Positions 22,201 to 35,184 of a stretch of 58,242 nucleotides of DNA are shown here, one piece after another; position 1 is the stretch's first letter; each line of letters starts with the position of its first letter. Where the stretch lies: NCBI GenBank assembly GCA_051453625.1, contig JBOZIK010000001.1:81570959-81629200 (forward strand). Direction: 5' to 3'. Under the pieces are notes generated by a model. The model made no database searches. It was given only the letters and a program-made list of their open reading frames with translations, and was not told where the DNA came from. The DNA comes from Welwitschia mirabilis. Its lineage: Eukaryota; Gnetophyta; Gnetopsida; Welwitschiales. Made by a program: the position numbers and the translations under genes.

Positions 22201-23340
22201 ATTAAGAATCTTTATATTTTAACATCCTATAATCATTATCTATTGGAGTGAGATTTACCCCCTCTACCTCTATTACTTTTTGAACTTCTAGTATTCTTAC
22301 CTTTAGACTTAGCAATATAAATTTGACTGAATTCAATTCCCTCCTCTTGCTAGTTTTGTTCCTATAACTTTATAGTACCTTCTATTGTGGGTAGAATAGG
22401 CGAAATTAATGGGTGTTTGTCCCTTAATCAAACTATTTTTAAGGAACATTAGTAGGATTGGAGGATTTAACATCATTTTGGTTAACATTAGTTTTATGTT
22501 TAGTAGCTATGGAATAAGTAGTAGTACTATTAGGAGCTAAATGAGCACTATCTTCAGTGTTTTTCTTAGGAGTTCAATGTGGCTCTAGTTTGTTCTTATA
22601 CATAGTAGTGAAATGGCCAACACAAATACAATGGATACATCTAGGTGATAATCATTCATATTGAAGCACCTAATCATAGGAAGAACCATATGGTCCTTGT
22701 AAGGTAACTATCTTAGGGAGTGTAGTGTTAGGAATGATTTCAACACATATCCTTGCAAAATTTAACTAAACTTCAGAGGATATAATTCCATCAGTACATA
22801 GGGGTCTTCTAATTATATTATAAATCTTACTTAGTATTGAATTAGATCAAAGATGAATTTTCAAATTGGATAATTTCATCTACATGAAAAAACCAAAAGT
22901 GTGATTTACCATAATATTCATATCAGGGTAAAAAGGCTTTAAAATCATGGGTATATTATCAAAAGGCTAGGGATCTTTCTCCATGATCTCATACATTTTT
23001 TCATGCAAGGTAACTTTGAAAATAAAAACACCAATATCCATTTGGTAGGCCTACTCCTTATTCTCACCCTCCAATGAGTTAAGATGTAATACTAAACTTT
23101 TGTACTATGAGGTTTTGCATCATAAAAAAATCCAACTAGGGTATTTACCCATCATTGGATACCATCCATTTAGATTCATTAAGTTAAATATTAATTTTAT
23201 AAAATTAACAGAGATAAAATTCTAAGTTAAGACCATTTTTATGTTTTCAATTAGAAGCAATGATTTGTTCCTAGGTCAACTTAACAGAAGTAGTGATAGG
23301 ACTATTAATTTTAGCCATGAGTAACAAAAGTCTCTAGAAT
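22201..23340 (-). pseudogene. LINE ORF1: DUF4283 domain and CCHC zinc knuckle
   Basis: At about 22780-23050 the minus strand carries MDIGVFIFKVTLHEKMYEIM, EKDP.PFDNIPMILKPFYPDM and LSKIYNIIRRPLCTDG, matching DUF4283 (GVFxFxF...xVLEGGPWxFxxxPLxLKPW.P...SxIxxxIGKPLxxD). At 22595-22636 CIHCICVGHFTTMY is a CX2CX4HX4C knuckle with the last Cys changed to Tyr. This is the nucleic-acid-binding first ORF of plant L1 elements, which packages the RNA. The conserved Trp in the GPW block reads as a stop, a G-to-A change. Confidence 0.8.
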
Positions 23341-23885
23341 CAGTAGAATATGGGAAAATGATTGAAGGTATTCAATAGTATCAAAGAGTCCTAAAATTGG
23401 TAGGGTAAGGAAAATAATTAAAAGTAATAAAGAGCCCTAGAATCAGTTGAAAATGAGGTGAAGTTAGCATAACTAACTTGTAAACTTAGCCAAATGCTTT
23501 CAATGCTTTAGTCACTATGTATGTGGCCAAAAGTCCTTAACTTCTTAGATGGTTCTTTGATAGCAATTGTTACTATATACATCAACTATTGAGCAAGCAA
23601 GATGAAGCTCTATTCCTCCTTGAAGGCTCGAGATATGTGCTTAGTTAAATGTTATTAATGTTCTAGTTTATGTAGCATGCTTAGTCATGTTTCTGAGTCC
23701 TCCATTGGCTGCTATGTCTTCTTCAACCAAGCCCTAGATAAATGGAAATGGTGTAAGTTAGTAGAGAAAGGCTAAACTATGTGCTCTTAATTTTTTAATT
23801 TGCTTTCATGGGCAATTAAATAAGAAACCTTTCATTTCTTACCTTAACATCATCCTAATAACCATTTAAGAAATCATGTATATCT
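23341..23885 (-). other. LINE 5' region
   Basis: Noncoding AT-rich DNA between ORF1 and the right target duplication. It is slightly richer in GC than its surroundings. No promoter motif is recognised. Confidence 0.5.
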
Positions 23886-23898
23886 ATGATGCCAAGAT
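23886..23898. repeat. Right target-site duplication of the LINE
   Basis: ATGATGCCAAGAT, matching 18125-18137 at 10 of 13 positions. The last base is also the first base of the adjoining LTR. Confidence 0.75.
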
Positions 23899-25156
23899 GT
23901 TATGGTATGTATTTCTGCAAACATTACATCCTCAAATAAATCTTGAAAATCACAAATATATGTATTTTGCAAAACACAAAATACTAATATAGATGAAAGT
24001 GATCCACATGTCATAATTCTATTAAAGGAGTAGACAAGAAAAAAGAGAATTGTTTTTCAAAATTAAACACTTTGTAATTTTTAAGTAGAATAATAATAAT
24101 GTAAAATAATAATGCAAATGAATACACTATGCAAATGAGAATCAATTTCTATTCTAAATGCAACTTCCATCTAATTACCAAATCAACCTATCATGGATAT
24201 GAGTCCTCTATAATCTAAATCAATTAAGGAAAGCTATTACTAGATCAAAAACAACATAAGCTATTAAGTATGTCAAACAAAATATGAAACTAATGCAAAG
24301 TTGATTTAGAAAATGAAATTTAATGCACCTAAACTAATACTGTTAATCTTAACAAAGATTGTTTTCATGTTCTATATCACCAATGAAACTATCATGAAAT
24401 CAAAAGAAATATAAACCATAATAGAAATGCACATAATAAAAGATATAACAAGAATATTAAAGTTTTAATTATGTTGAACCAACATTTGTTACAAAGTAGC
24501 AGCACCTTAATGAAGGATACACAACCCAATACCAAATAAGACATCTCTCTATAATAATAATGGATGGATCGTCTCTCCTTCGATATCCTATAATGTGAAT
24601 TTCTGGTGCCAAGGAAGATGAAAATGGATTAAAGGACAAAGGATGTATTTATTACAAAATAAACTCTAAAATCAGCAAATACCAATAGAGTTAACAACCT
24701 TAACAGTCACGTAAGCAGGTGTAAGATAAATGACCAGCCTTTGGTGAAGTTTAGCAAAGCTTTATTTTTAGGTGTCATTCTACTAGTCATTTGAATGTTA
24801 CAGGAGATGATACCACATCATATAAGTTCAAAATCAACTACCAGATTAATCTAGTAGGCATTCTTCTTAGGTTAAGTACTTCTATTATCTATATAGTTGT
24901 TTGAACAATTAGGTGGATGATGGACTTTTGCAAATTATTTCTTGTACTGAATTAGCCTCTTTGATTTTAGGATTGCTATTTCAGATAGGAAGTATTTTAA
25001 TTTACTTCAAATTCTATAAAATGTAATAAAGAATTCATGTTTTCATGACATTTGCCTTAGCTCTCCATTATCAATAAGACTTAGCATAAACTTAACTAAA
25101 GTCCTTCAAAACTACCCAAAATACCCTATGAAATACATAGAATTTGGTAGGCAACA
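23898..25156 (-). repeat. 5' LTR of element A
   Basis: In plus orientation it begins TGTTATGGTATG and ends AATTTGGTAGGCAACA, the same ends as the B and C LTRs. It contains two recognisable quasi-palindromes at about 24771-24814 and 24887-24926. The T-rich and A-rich decay is heavy. The open frame at 25092-25274 crosses its boundary and is not a gene. Confidence 0.75.
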
Positions 25157-25174
25157 TTAGTAATGGCTTCAAAA
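25157..25174 (-). promoter_or_regulatory. Primer-binding-site remnant between two LTRs
   Basis: Minus strand TTTTGAAGCCATTACTAA sits against the LTR at 25175 just as other primer-binding sites of the family do, and keeps the spacing of TTGGCGCCGTTGCC. It is all that is left between two LTRs. Confidence 0.5.
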
Positions 25175-26578
25175 TGTTTTGGTAAATATTTATGCTTAAG
25201 GATTTGATTTTCCTTAATTTATCTTTAATCCAAATATTAAAAATTAAATGTATAATTACATATACATAATGCACTTACATAGTGGGATCAACCCAAAATG
25301 TCATACCTTAGAGAAGAATTATAATAGGAAATTAATTTGAATGAGATTTAAAGATAATATAATTTTTTTCATTTTTTAAAATTACGAACTAAATGAAAAG
25401 CATTGCAAATGTAATAAATGCAATGGATAAAAAATGGAATGAAATGAATTGTTATGCAAATGAAAGAATGTAATCTAGATGCAAATGCTAACCAATTTAC
25501 CAACCTAATGTTACTTAATTATTTCTTGTATATCATATTAATTATAAATAAGATATTACTAGATTTCAATCAACATAAGCTATAATAAATATAAGAGAAT
25601 TTCATAAGAATAACACAATTCAATCAATCTTTATTAATTAATTAAATTGTTTACATCCACTTACAAGTAAAAGCTTTTCAATGGAAGAATCATAGCCTAA
25701 CACCAAGGACATCTTTCTCACAAATCAATATGGGTTCGTTCATCACTTTAATATTTAATTATTTACAAGATTAAGTTATATTTAAAAAATTAATAAATGT
25801 GATATATGAAAGTTTATTTATAGTTTAGGATTAACAGTTGATTAGGCCAAAGAGTGTGACATGAAAGGAAATGATTAACATCACTTTTGTTATAAAGAGA
25901 ATTAATTTGTTTTAATAAATAACCAACTATCATCCACCTATATCATCTAGAAAATGAGATGGATGACAGTGGTAAATGCTCCTTAGTGCTTGATACTTAT
26001 TAAATTTAAATGCTATTATTGTTGTCTTGGGTTTCATCCAAACAACAAAAAGGATGACATAACACATGATGGATCATTGATGATTTTGTTAATATATCAT
26101 TTGGAATATTATCTAGACAATAATGTGGATGATGGTCTCAATATTAACCTTTTATATTGAATTATCTCTATCAGTCATCTTGGGTATTTCATCCTAATGA
26201 TGAGGTGGATAATACATTATTTCTACCTTCATCACCTTTGATTGTTAGCTCTAAGTATCATCTTATTCTTTGATACTTTTTCATGATCAAATTTATTCCT
26301 TAGACCTTGTATAACTTATGTAAACTTTTTTATGACCATCATAACGTAGAGTACTCCTAGGTCAATGCTCTAGTCATTATTTTAATCATTATTTCATATG
26401 GTAAAATAGACAAGTTTTTAATTGAAATAGCAAAGAAGTCAAACGCAATAGAAGTCTATCTAATTTATCTTAATGATAAATATTTATTGAAATGCTCATA
26501 TTATTCAATAAATCTATTTAAATAACCTAGAACATACTCAAATGTTATGTTAAATATGGTGAATTTGCCATTGCAACA
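25175..26578 (-). repeat. Additional LTR of the same family
   Basis: In plus orientation it begins TGTTTTGGTAAAT and ends TTGCCATTGCAACA. It shares the internal block TTTACATCCACTTACAA...AGCCTAACACCAAGGA with the C LTRs (52150-52220). Four quasi-palindromes lie at about 25926-25972, 26021-26063, 26095-26135 and 26171-26212. The flanking 5-mers CAAAA and CTTGG do not match. Confidence 0.75.
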
Positions 26579-26915
26579 CTTGGCATGTTACCCTTCAATA
26601 TCCATCTAAAGGAACATTTAATTAGAATGATGTTAAGTGGTTAATATGTGAGGGCTTACATTTACATAGCTTAATTATGATTTCCTTACTAACTTTATCA
26701 AGGATAAGGAAGAAAACCATGATGCCCTTACAAACATTATTATGTGAAGTAGGGATTATTAGATGTTAATAAAAGGCATCCCTAATGAAGTTTACTAATG
26801 TAATTAAAAGAGTCAGGTACATGCAAGAAAATGTTTATTTTGATAAAGAATATCAGCAATATATATAAGAGGGGAATGCACTCATGATATTACCATAAGA
26901 ATGATAATAATAGTA

Positions 26916-26997
26916 TTAGGTAGTGGATGCAAAATCAAGGTGCATTCTTATTTTTGTTAGGTAGTGGATGTAGAATCAAAGTGCATTCTTCTTTTTA
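26916..26997. repeat. 41-bp tandem duplication
   Basis: Units 26916-26956 and 26957-26997 both begin TTAGGTAGTGGATG and contain GTGCATTCTT. They differ at a handful of positions. Confidence 0.8.
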
Positions 26998-28917
26998 ACT
27001 AAATTTAAAGATAAATAATTAAATCAAAATTTGATATTAGGTATTCTATATCCACTGATACTAATGATGGTGAGGATTTTAAGGAGTAGCATACTTTTTA
27101 TGAATCCTACCTTTAACACAAATAAGCTAAGTAGAATTTAATTAAATGTTGATGTTTTTCTTTACATTATGCAACATAGATCTAATTATCTTATTATGTT
27201 GTAATGGTAGTACATTCTAGACATTGTGGTGGTCTTTGGTACTCACAATAATGTGATTCTTATATCTTCAAATATATCATTAAAAGACATGGCAAAAGAT
27301 GTATGGTTTATTTAAGAGCTCTTATTGAAAGATGTAGATTAGAAGAGTGAATGTAACATATGAATGCATTTTTAGTGGATTACTTAATAGCTAAGGTGAG
27401 GGGTGATAAGATTATAATCCAACTTTTATATACATTAATCCTAGTGAGTTGCATATGATGTCTACCATATTACAAAGTCAATTGTTACTATCCTAGTAAT
27501 ATAATTGGCTACTATATCTTCTTGTGTATCTGTTATATAGCTTATTATTAGCAGAAACACTTATATAGAAGAGTCAAAAATAAGATTTTCATGGAAGCCA
27601 TGTATCAAATACTATAATTAATGATGCCTCATTATTAAAGTAAGGCTTATTCAAGACATTAATGCTTTTCAAAATAACTTGGAGCCTATATTGTTAGCAT
27701 ACCTTAATAAATATTGAATTATGAATGAGAGATATTATATGTTATTTTTGTTTTAATTATTTTTAAATGCATTTGTACGAAATGTATAATTATTTACTTC
27801 TATTTGTTGATTTATCTTAGGTATATAATCAAAATTATATCATAATGTTTCACATGCATAATAACATATGAATAATTCCATAGAGTCTTACCATGGATTT
27901 TTAAAGAGTAAAAGTTTAAGTGAGAAAAAAACATGGATTTTTTATATGTCTTGATTAGATTCTTTGACATTTGTCCAAACCAAAAAGGTAGTATTGAAAT
28001 CAAATAAGATTAAAGAATGTAGGATTCATTCTAAACACACACTTAAAATATGAGAATAAGATGTTATGGAAGAGGGCCTTCAATATTGATGATGTTGATT
28101 ATGAAGTTGATGATACATGAAAGGATGCACACTATGTTAAGAGATCAATCCTACTTAGAATAAATATGAAGTATCATATAACATAAATTTATTCATATTC
28201 CATGACATGTAAATGTAAGTGATCATTAATAGGTTATTTTTATAAGTATTCCATGAAAGTTTAAATATTGTATAATGGATTTAATGCTGTAAAGGGGATT
28301 TATATTATATCATAGTGAACTTAATATTATAAAATTAATGTCCTCTAATGTTGATACTATAGTACTGAAGATATTACTATTAATATTTTTAACCCAAAGA
28401 AGAGCATCTGGATCATGCTAAAGTAAACATTAATGATGATGATATTAATTTAGATCATGATAAGAATATTAATCACGTAGATGATGGTAACAATCTTACT
28501 TCACAGTATGAATAAATAAGTATAATTCTAATTATTCATTTAAGGGTAAGGGATGAGCTTGATGCTTTCATGTAACATTTTCTACATAAATTTCATTAAA
28601 TGGTTAGACATTAATAGGAATATTAATAAGTTTACCTCTTTATTTTTCTCATTATCATTTCAACATATTAAGATTATCTAGCTTTATTTGTTGATCTAAA
28701 TAAAAGAAAAAACATAAATAGTATACTAATAATATTTTATTTCATATAGATGGTCCTTGTAAGAAAATTTAAACTAATATAATTTAATTTCAAAACTGTT
28801 AATGTTTTAGTTATATCATAAATTAGTTTTTTCATCAGTACTATCATATATATTTTTATAATGAAGGTGGTTTAAATGTTACTTTTTAAATGAATAGTTA
28901 ATATTTAATCATTTTTC

Positions 28918-29148
28918 TACATGGAAACTATCTTTCTATCTACCTCACTACCTCACTACCTCAAAAGATTGTAAAAAAATTGTAAAAACATTTATGATCA
29001 TATTACAAAAATAGAATACAAATTACATTATGATCATAAGGTACAATTTTTTTTACATTATGATCATAAGGTACAAATTACATTATGATCATAAGGTACA
29101 AATTACATTATGATCATATTACAAAAATAGAAAGATAGTTTCCATGTA
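28918..29148. repeat. Inverted repeat enclosing palindrome-rich tandem repeats
   Basis: Arms 28919-28939 and 29127-29147 are perfect 21-bp reverse complements (ACATGGAAACTATCTTTCTAT and its partner), extended by one more base pair. The loop holds four copies of a 24-30 bp unit (about 29020-29122) containing the perfect palindrome TTATGATCATAA, plus direct copies of a TGATCATATTACAAAAATAG block. A fold-back (MITE-like) element is possible. Confidence 0.7.
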
Positions 29149-30049
29149 AAATGACAATCATGTGTAAGAAAAAAATTGTAAAAACATTTATGATCATATG
29201 TTATGTCCAATTACATTATATATAGTAAATTCTTATACAACTTTGAATATAATTATTCATGTTTCATAAACATGCTAGAATACATTTATCAGAATTTAAC
29301 ATTTAAGGTTCTATATGAATGAAAGATGGAATTATTAAAGATATGTATCTTATAATCTTTTGTAATAGAATGTTAAAATAATATTACTTTAAAATTACTT
29401 AGTACCATCTCCAATATGTCCATGCATCTATCAAACTTCAAGACCCTAATATAAACAAGCCTATATCAAACCTATGCTTGAAAATTAAGTAAGCATCATA
29501 AGAGTCATTATCATATTTGCTTTTGCAGACCTCTTTCATTAACACTATTATGTTTTGTTTCCGACATTGCTTTAATCACTTTTTCCTTTACCTTTAAACA
29601 TTTTGCTATTACCTCATCTCTTTCTTTACTTTCTATACTTAATAAACTCTAATAAATTTATTTCAATGTTATACTTGTGTTTTAGTACCCCTACCATAAG
29701 TCTCTTCATCAACTAATTATAGAAGAAAATCTTTTACCTACCTCACTACCTTTTCATGAATGTGATAGGATAATAATAGAATCTTATGAACATATGTGCC
29801 TTAAGAAATATTATTAATTTATTAGAAAAATTTTCAAGTAGCAAATGTTTAAAGATTGGTCATTTTAAAAATCAAAAGATTAATCATAATCTCAACAACT
29901 AGATCATTCCAAGAATATGCAAGTCTATGATCCATTTTAAAATATTTATGTGTATACTATTTTTTTTCTTTAGATTTTTTATATTTATTCTCACTAATGT
30001 ATTAATGTTCAAAACCTACTCTAATTAATTATGGAAAGTCCCCTTAAAA

Positions 30050-31400
30050 AAAGCCTCCAAAGTTTGATGATGTACCTTATTATCTTAAATGGATCCAAGC
30101 CCTGGAAAAAGAAAACATATCACATTATATAATAATACTTGCAATAGCAAAGGCAAGAATTACTATGATAATTTTATTCCTATTTTACATCTTAATAATA
30201 TCTAAATAATGTTTATCATACTTATCCATATAAAATTAGTTACTCATCAGATGAATGCATCATCCACCTTTTTTAATAGTAGGATAGATGAAAAGGTCTA
30301 TGTGGAAGAACTAGCTAGTTGAAGCTATGATAAAACATCTAGTAATCATGTATTTTAACTTCATAAATCTTGCATAATCTCAAACATCAATTTTTATGGT
30401 ATAAGCACATTAATGGACATCTTAATGAAAAAGACTATATGAATCCTGGAATTCATAGAATCATTTATTTAAAGGTTATTGAAAATAATTTGGTATGTAT
30501 TTTATTGTATGTTAACAATATAATTTTCTTTAGAACTCACTAATCCATGCTTGGTGAATCTAAAAATCATATATAATAAGAATCATTTTTAATCCATTTC
30601 TTTGGTTTGCTTAATATACAATCATGAGGTTGTCTTACCATATATTAGTCTAGTCCTATTTCTTAGGTCATTTATAAATTTAACATGTTAAATTATAATT
30701 TTTCTTACATCCATATTCCTCTTAGAATCTAGTTTACCTGAACTAATGAAATACCAAGGATAAATCCAACATTATACTATTTACTTACTAGTTGCTTCAT
30801 GGTTTTACCAATATCCATCCTAATTTTTACCTTAGTATTAATTACTCTTTTTATCTCATGTAATATTCATATGAATCAAATTTAAAAGAAACCAAAGAAG
30901 TATCACACTAAGTAAAGAAAGTCTGACATTTTAATTTTAGTCACCAAGAAATAAATAAATATGTACTTGAATTATACACAAATGTAGATTGGATTGGTAA
31001 TCTTGATGATTGCAAATGAACTTTAAGTTATTATTTTTACTTTGAATCTTACTTAATTTAATGGAATCCTAAACAAAAAAATTCTATTCATTCTGTATAA
31101 ATGAGAATGATTACATTGTAGCTTTTGATGTATTATCTAATATGCATATGCTAAGGAGTGTTTCACTATAATTAGAGTTGATCTAACTCATATTTAAATC
31201 TTTAATGAAAATATTAATCTAATAGTCATGTTTAAGAATCTAGTTTTTCATGAGAGATTAATGCATATAAACATAAAAAATTATTATTTATATGATAAGG
31301 TAAAGAAAAATTTTGGTAAATGGGTGTTTTAAAATAACAATGTGTAGATCACAAGCATGTCTTTTGGAAAAATTATCTTGTAACATTATTTTTTTCTAAC
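30050..31400 (+). pseudogene. Ty1/copia pol remnant: reverse transcriptase and RNase H
   Basis: Plus-strand blocks, in order and across stops and shifts: PKFDDVPYYLKWIQALEKEN (about 30060, the usual P.S..EA....W..AM..E), QMNASSTFFNSRIDEKVYVE (30247-30306; QMDVKSAFLNG..EEEVYVEQ), WYKHINGHLNEKDY, YVNNIIFF (from 30508; catalytic YVDD with both Asp changed to Asn), DPTLYY near 30770, the RNase H block VDWIGNLDDCK with SYYFYFES (about 30981-31050), and NLVFHERLMHIN (31237-31272; NPVFHERTKHID). The order identifies Ty1/copia, not gypsy. No integrase, gag or LTR could be recognised around it, so the element is a fragment or its ends are too eroded. Confidence 0.85.
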
Positions 31401-34400
31401 CTACATACAATCATATATTCCTAAATTCACACATGTTATTCCATTTTATTAAAGTGCTTTTAACCATACAATAACTTTTTCTTATACTTATTTCTTAAAA
31501 AACTATGCATATCATAAATAAGACTCCACTCCTATTTTATGTAGCCTGTTTTTAGAATTATAAAATGCTATCCATGATTTGTATTTTGTTTTAAATATTA
31601 AAATAATTTTAGTAATAATTTATTTTATACATAGGCTAATTTAATAGTTAAATCATTTAAATGTAATGTTTTAAACCTATAAGGATTTCCAACACTTACT
31701 AAAATATCATAATATTTACAAAATTTAATGTTTCTTCCTACATGAGACATAATTTCTAGATATATTTTACTAGATATTTATCTTATAATTGTGTTAGAAG
31801 TTTAAAGTTTTCAAAAATAATCAATAGTTATGCTAATAATTAGAACATTTAAGTGATTACTAATGATCAAAATGTTGAATGTTTTTATTAACATGTTAGA
31901 GGTTCTTTTAATGTAATTCAAATATCATATTTTAGGAATTTTCTAGTTGTATAATGTAAAGGATTTATTTCATGTACTTTTTGATATTCTAACCTCCTTT
32001 TTGTCTTTGCAAGTTTTATCTACCTATAGTAATTTCAATTTATTTCTTAATATTCATTGTTTATGAAATAATTTATTTTTTATTAAGAGTAAATTTATAA
32101 TTAAAATTCTTATTCATACCTTCTCTTTTTAACAACAATTATTGTAGTGCCTAAATTAAGCTTAATATGTTACCTTTTTATTTTTTATTTTGAACACTTT
32201 CTTAATTTATTTTTTAAGTCTTTCTAATTCTCAATAGATTAACATATCTACTCTACAAGCAAGTAATCTTTATAATATTTTAATATATAAACTTTGACTT
32301 TTTTATTAATTTCTTGTTTTAAATCATAAAATTGAGCATTCTTGTGTTTTTATTCAAGATGTTTTAACCAATTTGGTTAATTTACTATTGAATTGCTAGG
32401 TGTTTTTATGAAATTACTCAATGATAAAAATGGTTAAGAAAAAGATGACTAAGAAGGGATAAAGAAATGAAGAAAACACATCAAATGAGGATGTCAATAA
32501 GGTCAAAATAAAGAATCCTAAGGTGAAGGATATAGCTACCAAGGGCATGGAGAAAGTGAATAAGAACAAAACAATTTTCTTAACCAACACTTTTTTAATG
32601 TTGCAAAATAACTAGGCTAAGGAATTTAGAGTTTTAGTTTGTATTTATTGTTAATGTCTAAGGAGTTGTAAGAAGCTAGATGACCATAGATAAATTTGTA
32701 TTTATGCTTATTTGAATAGGAAATTTTATGTTCAAAGGATTGATTAGGGAAATTTTCTTATCTATTAAGACTAAATTACATTAGATTGAGTTTTATGTTT
32801 TATGCATAAATACAAATAAAGTTTTTAACTTTAAATCTTAATTAAAATTATAAAATTATTAACCCCAATGTGATGATGCATAATATTATTTTATATTGTT
32901 TTGATTAATAAAACATGTATTTATATTACACCAGTTTGTTTAAAATATATTCCTTTCTTTAATCAATCATATACATAATGTTTACTTTAGAATGTCAATT
33001 TATTTCTTGTTTTAGTTTACCTTGTCTTGTAATGAATTTTTTGAAGTTTGTTTTGATATTTTTAAAAGATTTGATTTTCTTAGGAGAATTATTTTTGTTT
33101 CTCAATAATTATGTTTTAAAGTTCATTTTACATAATTATTGTCTTCTTTAAAGGCTCTAAAACTTGAAATGCTAGTAAAAGAAAAAATATGATGTTGATT
33201 CATACGCGATAGTTATATTTAAAGATATATTTAATATGCCTAGGTTTACCTACCATAAGTGCCCAACTATTAAATCTTAAAGATATTAAATACTTGTAAT
33301 GAATTTTAATTTAATGGAATTACTAAAGATGGTTATTAGAGTTTTAATGGTTTTAACATAATAAATTCGAGTTCTAGTCACATGTTATTTTAAACTAGAG
33401 ATGCCTATTTTTATAGGAACATTGATCCTTTATGAGCCTTGCATATTAATCATTGGTTTTTATTTCTCTAGATAAATCCATTTAATTTCATTCAACCATA
33501 GAAATAACATTTATTATTTTAGTATCAATATATTCATACATGTTTTTATTTTTAAAACTTAAACACTATTGATAACATGAAAGCCTAAACTAATTGTAGA
33601 TTCTTTTGTACTTTTTATAATGTTTCTTGTAAAGATATTATAAGGTTGAAAGTGATTATATTATGCTTAGTGTATATAAGTATTAGAAAGAGTTTTCTTT
33701 TCTATTTCTTTAAAGATTTATAGTGTAGGGAATTCAATTCTTTCAAACTCTATAAAAAATAACTATTTAGTCAAGTATCCATTTGTAATTATACTTAAAG
33801 GTATATGGGTATTGAATGATGCTTTTCTTTTTGTTTTAACCAATGACATCTTGTTATCACTATCATCATCCAATATTTATCCAAATATGAGAATTCGTCA
33901 TTAGGTGGAGTGGATTTCGGCTTTATAAATTAGAAGAAGCTTATATTGGAAATATCAATATCAACATTGTATAATCTAAATATCACCTTTAGTATTAGTG
34001 TTTTTTTTACTTTTTGTACTTTGAGAAGTAAAAACATTGGTTCATTTTTCAAATATCTAATTAGACTGTTAGCATGGTAGTTAGTATAAAGTACTTAGTC
34101 TCTATAAAACCATCAATTAGAGGACATAATAGGTAATTTATTAATTCTTTTTATTTAGAAACTAATTAACTACATAATGAAAGCTTATATTATTAAATAA
34201 ATGCAAAAAATATTAAGAAATTATGCTGAAAGATGTAAAAAACTATGATGCTATTAATCTAAAATAAGCTTAAACTATTAAATTAGAATCAGAGATTTAG
34301 TAAAGGACTAGTTGAGACCATTAGCACTTCAACCATTTAGTTCAAAATGCATTATCAAGATAAGTTCATGATGAAGTTACTTGAACTAGTCAGGTCAATA

Positions 34401-35184
34401 ATTAATAAAGATTGCTATATACATATATTACATTATGGGGAATTAAGAAAATAAAAAAAATATAATAGACGTTTTACTAAAAGTTAAATAATACTTATTT
34501 CTAAGTATTGCTAATTTTCTTGTTTAGCTGCACAAATAAGAGCAAGTAAAAGATAATATTACTTTTTCAAGTAATATAACATGTTTATAATACTTCTAAA
34601 AAATATTAGATTTTTAGCATTATATTAAAATACAAAAAGTTTACATAGAAATATATTGATAAGTTTGTGTTTTTCTTTGTAAGTAAAACTAAGACATTAG
34701 ATATGTTGCTATTCTATTTTTAGAATATCTAGAGCTTTTCTTTGATCTCTTGCTTAGTTCTATTTTTAAAGCCTTTTTGCCAAAAGATCCTCTCTATTCA
34801 TGGTGATCCCCTTATTATACCATTTAGCCCTTTTTGTTTTTTCATTTGCTTTCTTTACTCTTAAAGAATAGGTTCATGGTTGAAGTTGTTATTGTATTTC
34901 TTCCACCTTGACCTTCTTTCTCATCCTCATGCTAAATGACATTTTTGTATAACACAATGATACAATATATATGCTGACCTACTAACATATTAACTAACTA
35001 ATGTATTACTAACTAGCATATTAATATGAATACTAAAGAAAAAATATTGAATACCATTTAAAATATATAATTATAAGTACAAAAACATTTTATTAATAAG
35101 AAAAATTTACATCATTATCTTTACTCATCAGTCCCTTTAAGCTCAAGACTTTATTATCCCTTAATAAAGTATACAAATAGGAAA
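31401..35184. other. Unassigned AT-rich DNA
   Basis: No family recognised. A short lysine-rich plus-strand frame near 32423-32607 (MVKKKMTKKG, a stop, then VKIKNPKVKDIATKGMEKV) has codon-like texture but no recognised match. The rest is near-random AT-rich sequence. Copia's 3' LTR may lie in its first part but I cannot define it. Confidence 0.4.

Larger units (their letters stand above)
18138..23885 (-). mobile_element. L1-type LINE inserted at the primer-binding-site/LTR junction of A
   Basis: A nearly full-length plant L1-like non-LTR retrotransposon on the minus strand, about 5.75 kb. From 5' to 3' it has a 5' region (about 23885-23340), ORF1 with DUF4283 and a zinc knuckle, then endonuclease, RT and a zf-RVT C-terminal domain, a 3' region and an A-tail (seen as T8 at 18137-18144). 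A 13-bp target duplication, ATGGTATCAAGAT (18125-18137) and ATGATGCCAAGAT (23886-23898), matches at 10 of 13 positions, all differences being transitions. All frames are broken. Confidence 0.88.
1..25156 (-). mobile_element. Element A: Athila-like Ty3/gypsy LTR retrotransposon, decayed, left end off the window
   Basis: Read on the minus strand the order is 5' LTR (23898-25156), primer-binding site (18113-18134), leader and start of gag (17294-18112), gag, protease, reverse transcriptase, RNase H, integrase (7788 down to 528) and 3' noncoding DNA (527-1). The polypurine tract and 3' LTR lie outside the window. The gene order and protein motifs are those of Ty3/gypsy. The tRNA-Asp-like primer-binding site and RNase H tail suggest the Athila lineage, which is my inference. 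Two later insertions interrupt it: element F at 7789-17293 and a LINE at 18138-23885. All reading frames contain stops and shifts, so it is not active. Confidence 0.85.
26579..30049. other. Unassigned AT-rich DNA
   Basis: No frame can be tied to a known family. An acidic stretch (about 28390-28500, EEHLDHAKVNINDDDINLDH) on the plus strand could be the variable region that precedes copia RT, which starts at 30050, but about 1.5 kb of unrelated AT-rich DNA with inverted and tandem repeats (28917-29200) lies between. I see no integrase or gag motif. Confidence 0.4.

Noticed and set aside
25092-25274. 60-codon minus-strand frame as a small gene
   Set aside because: It crosses the boundary between two LTRs and has no recognisable protein pattern.
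26579-26583. Target duplication for the LTR at 25175-26578
   Set aside because: The flanking 5-mers (CAAAA and CTTGG) do not match.
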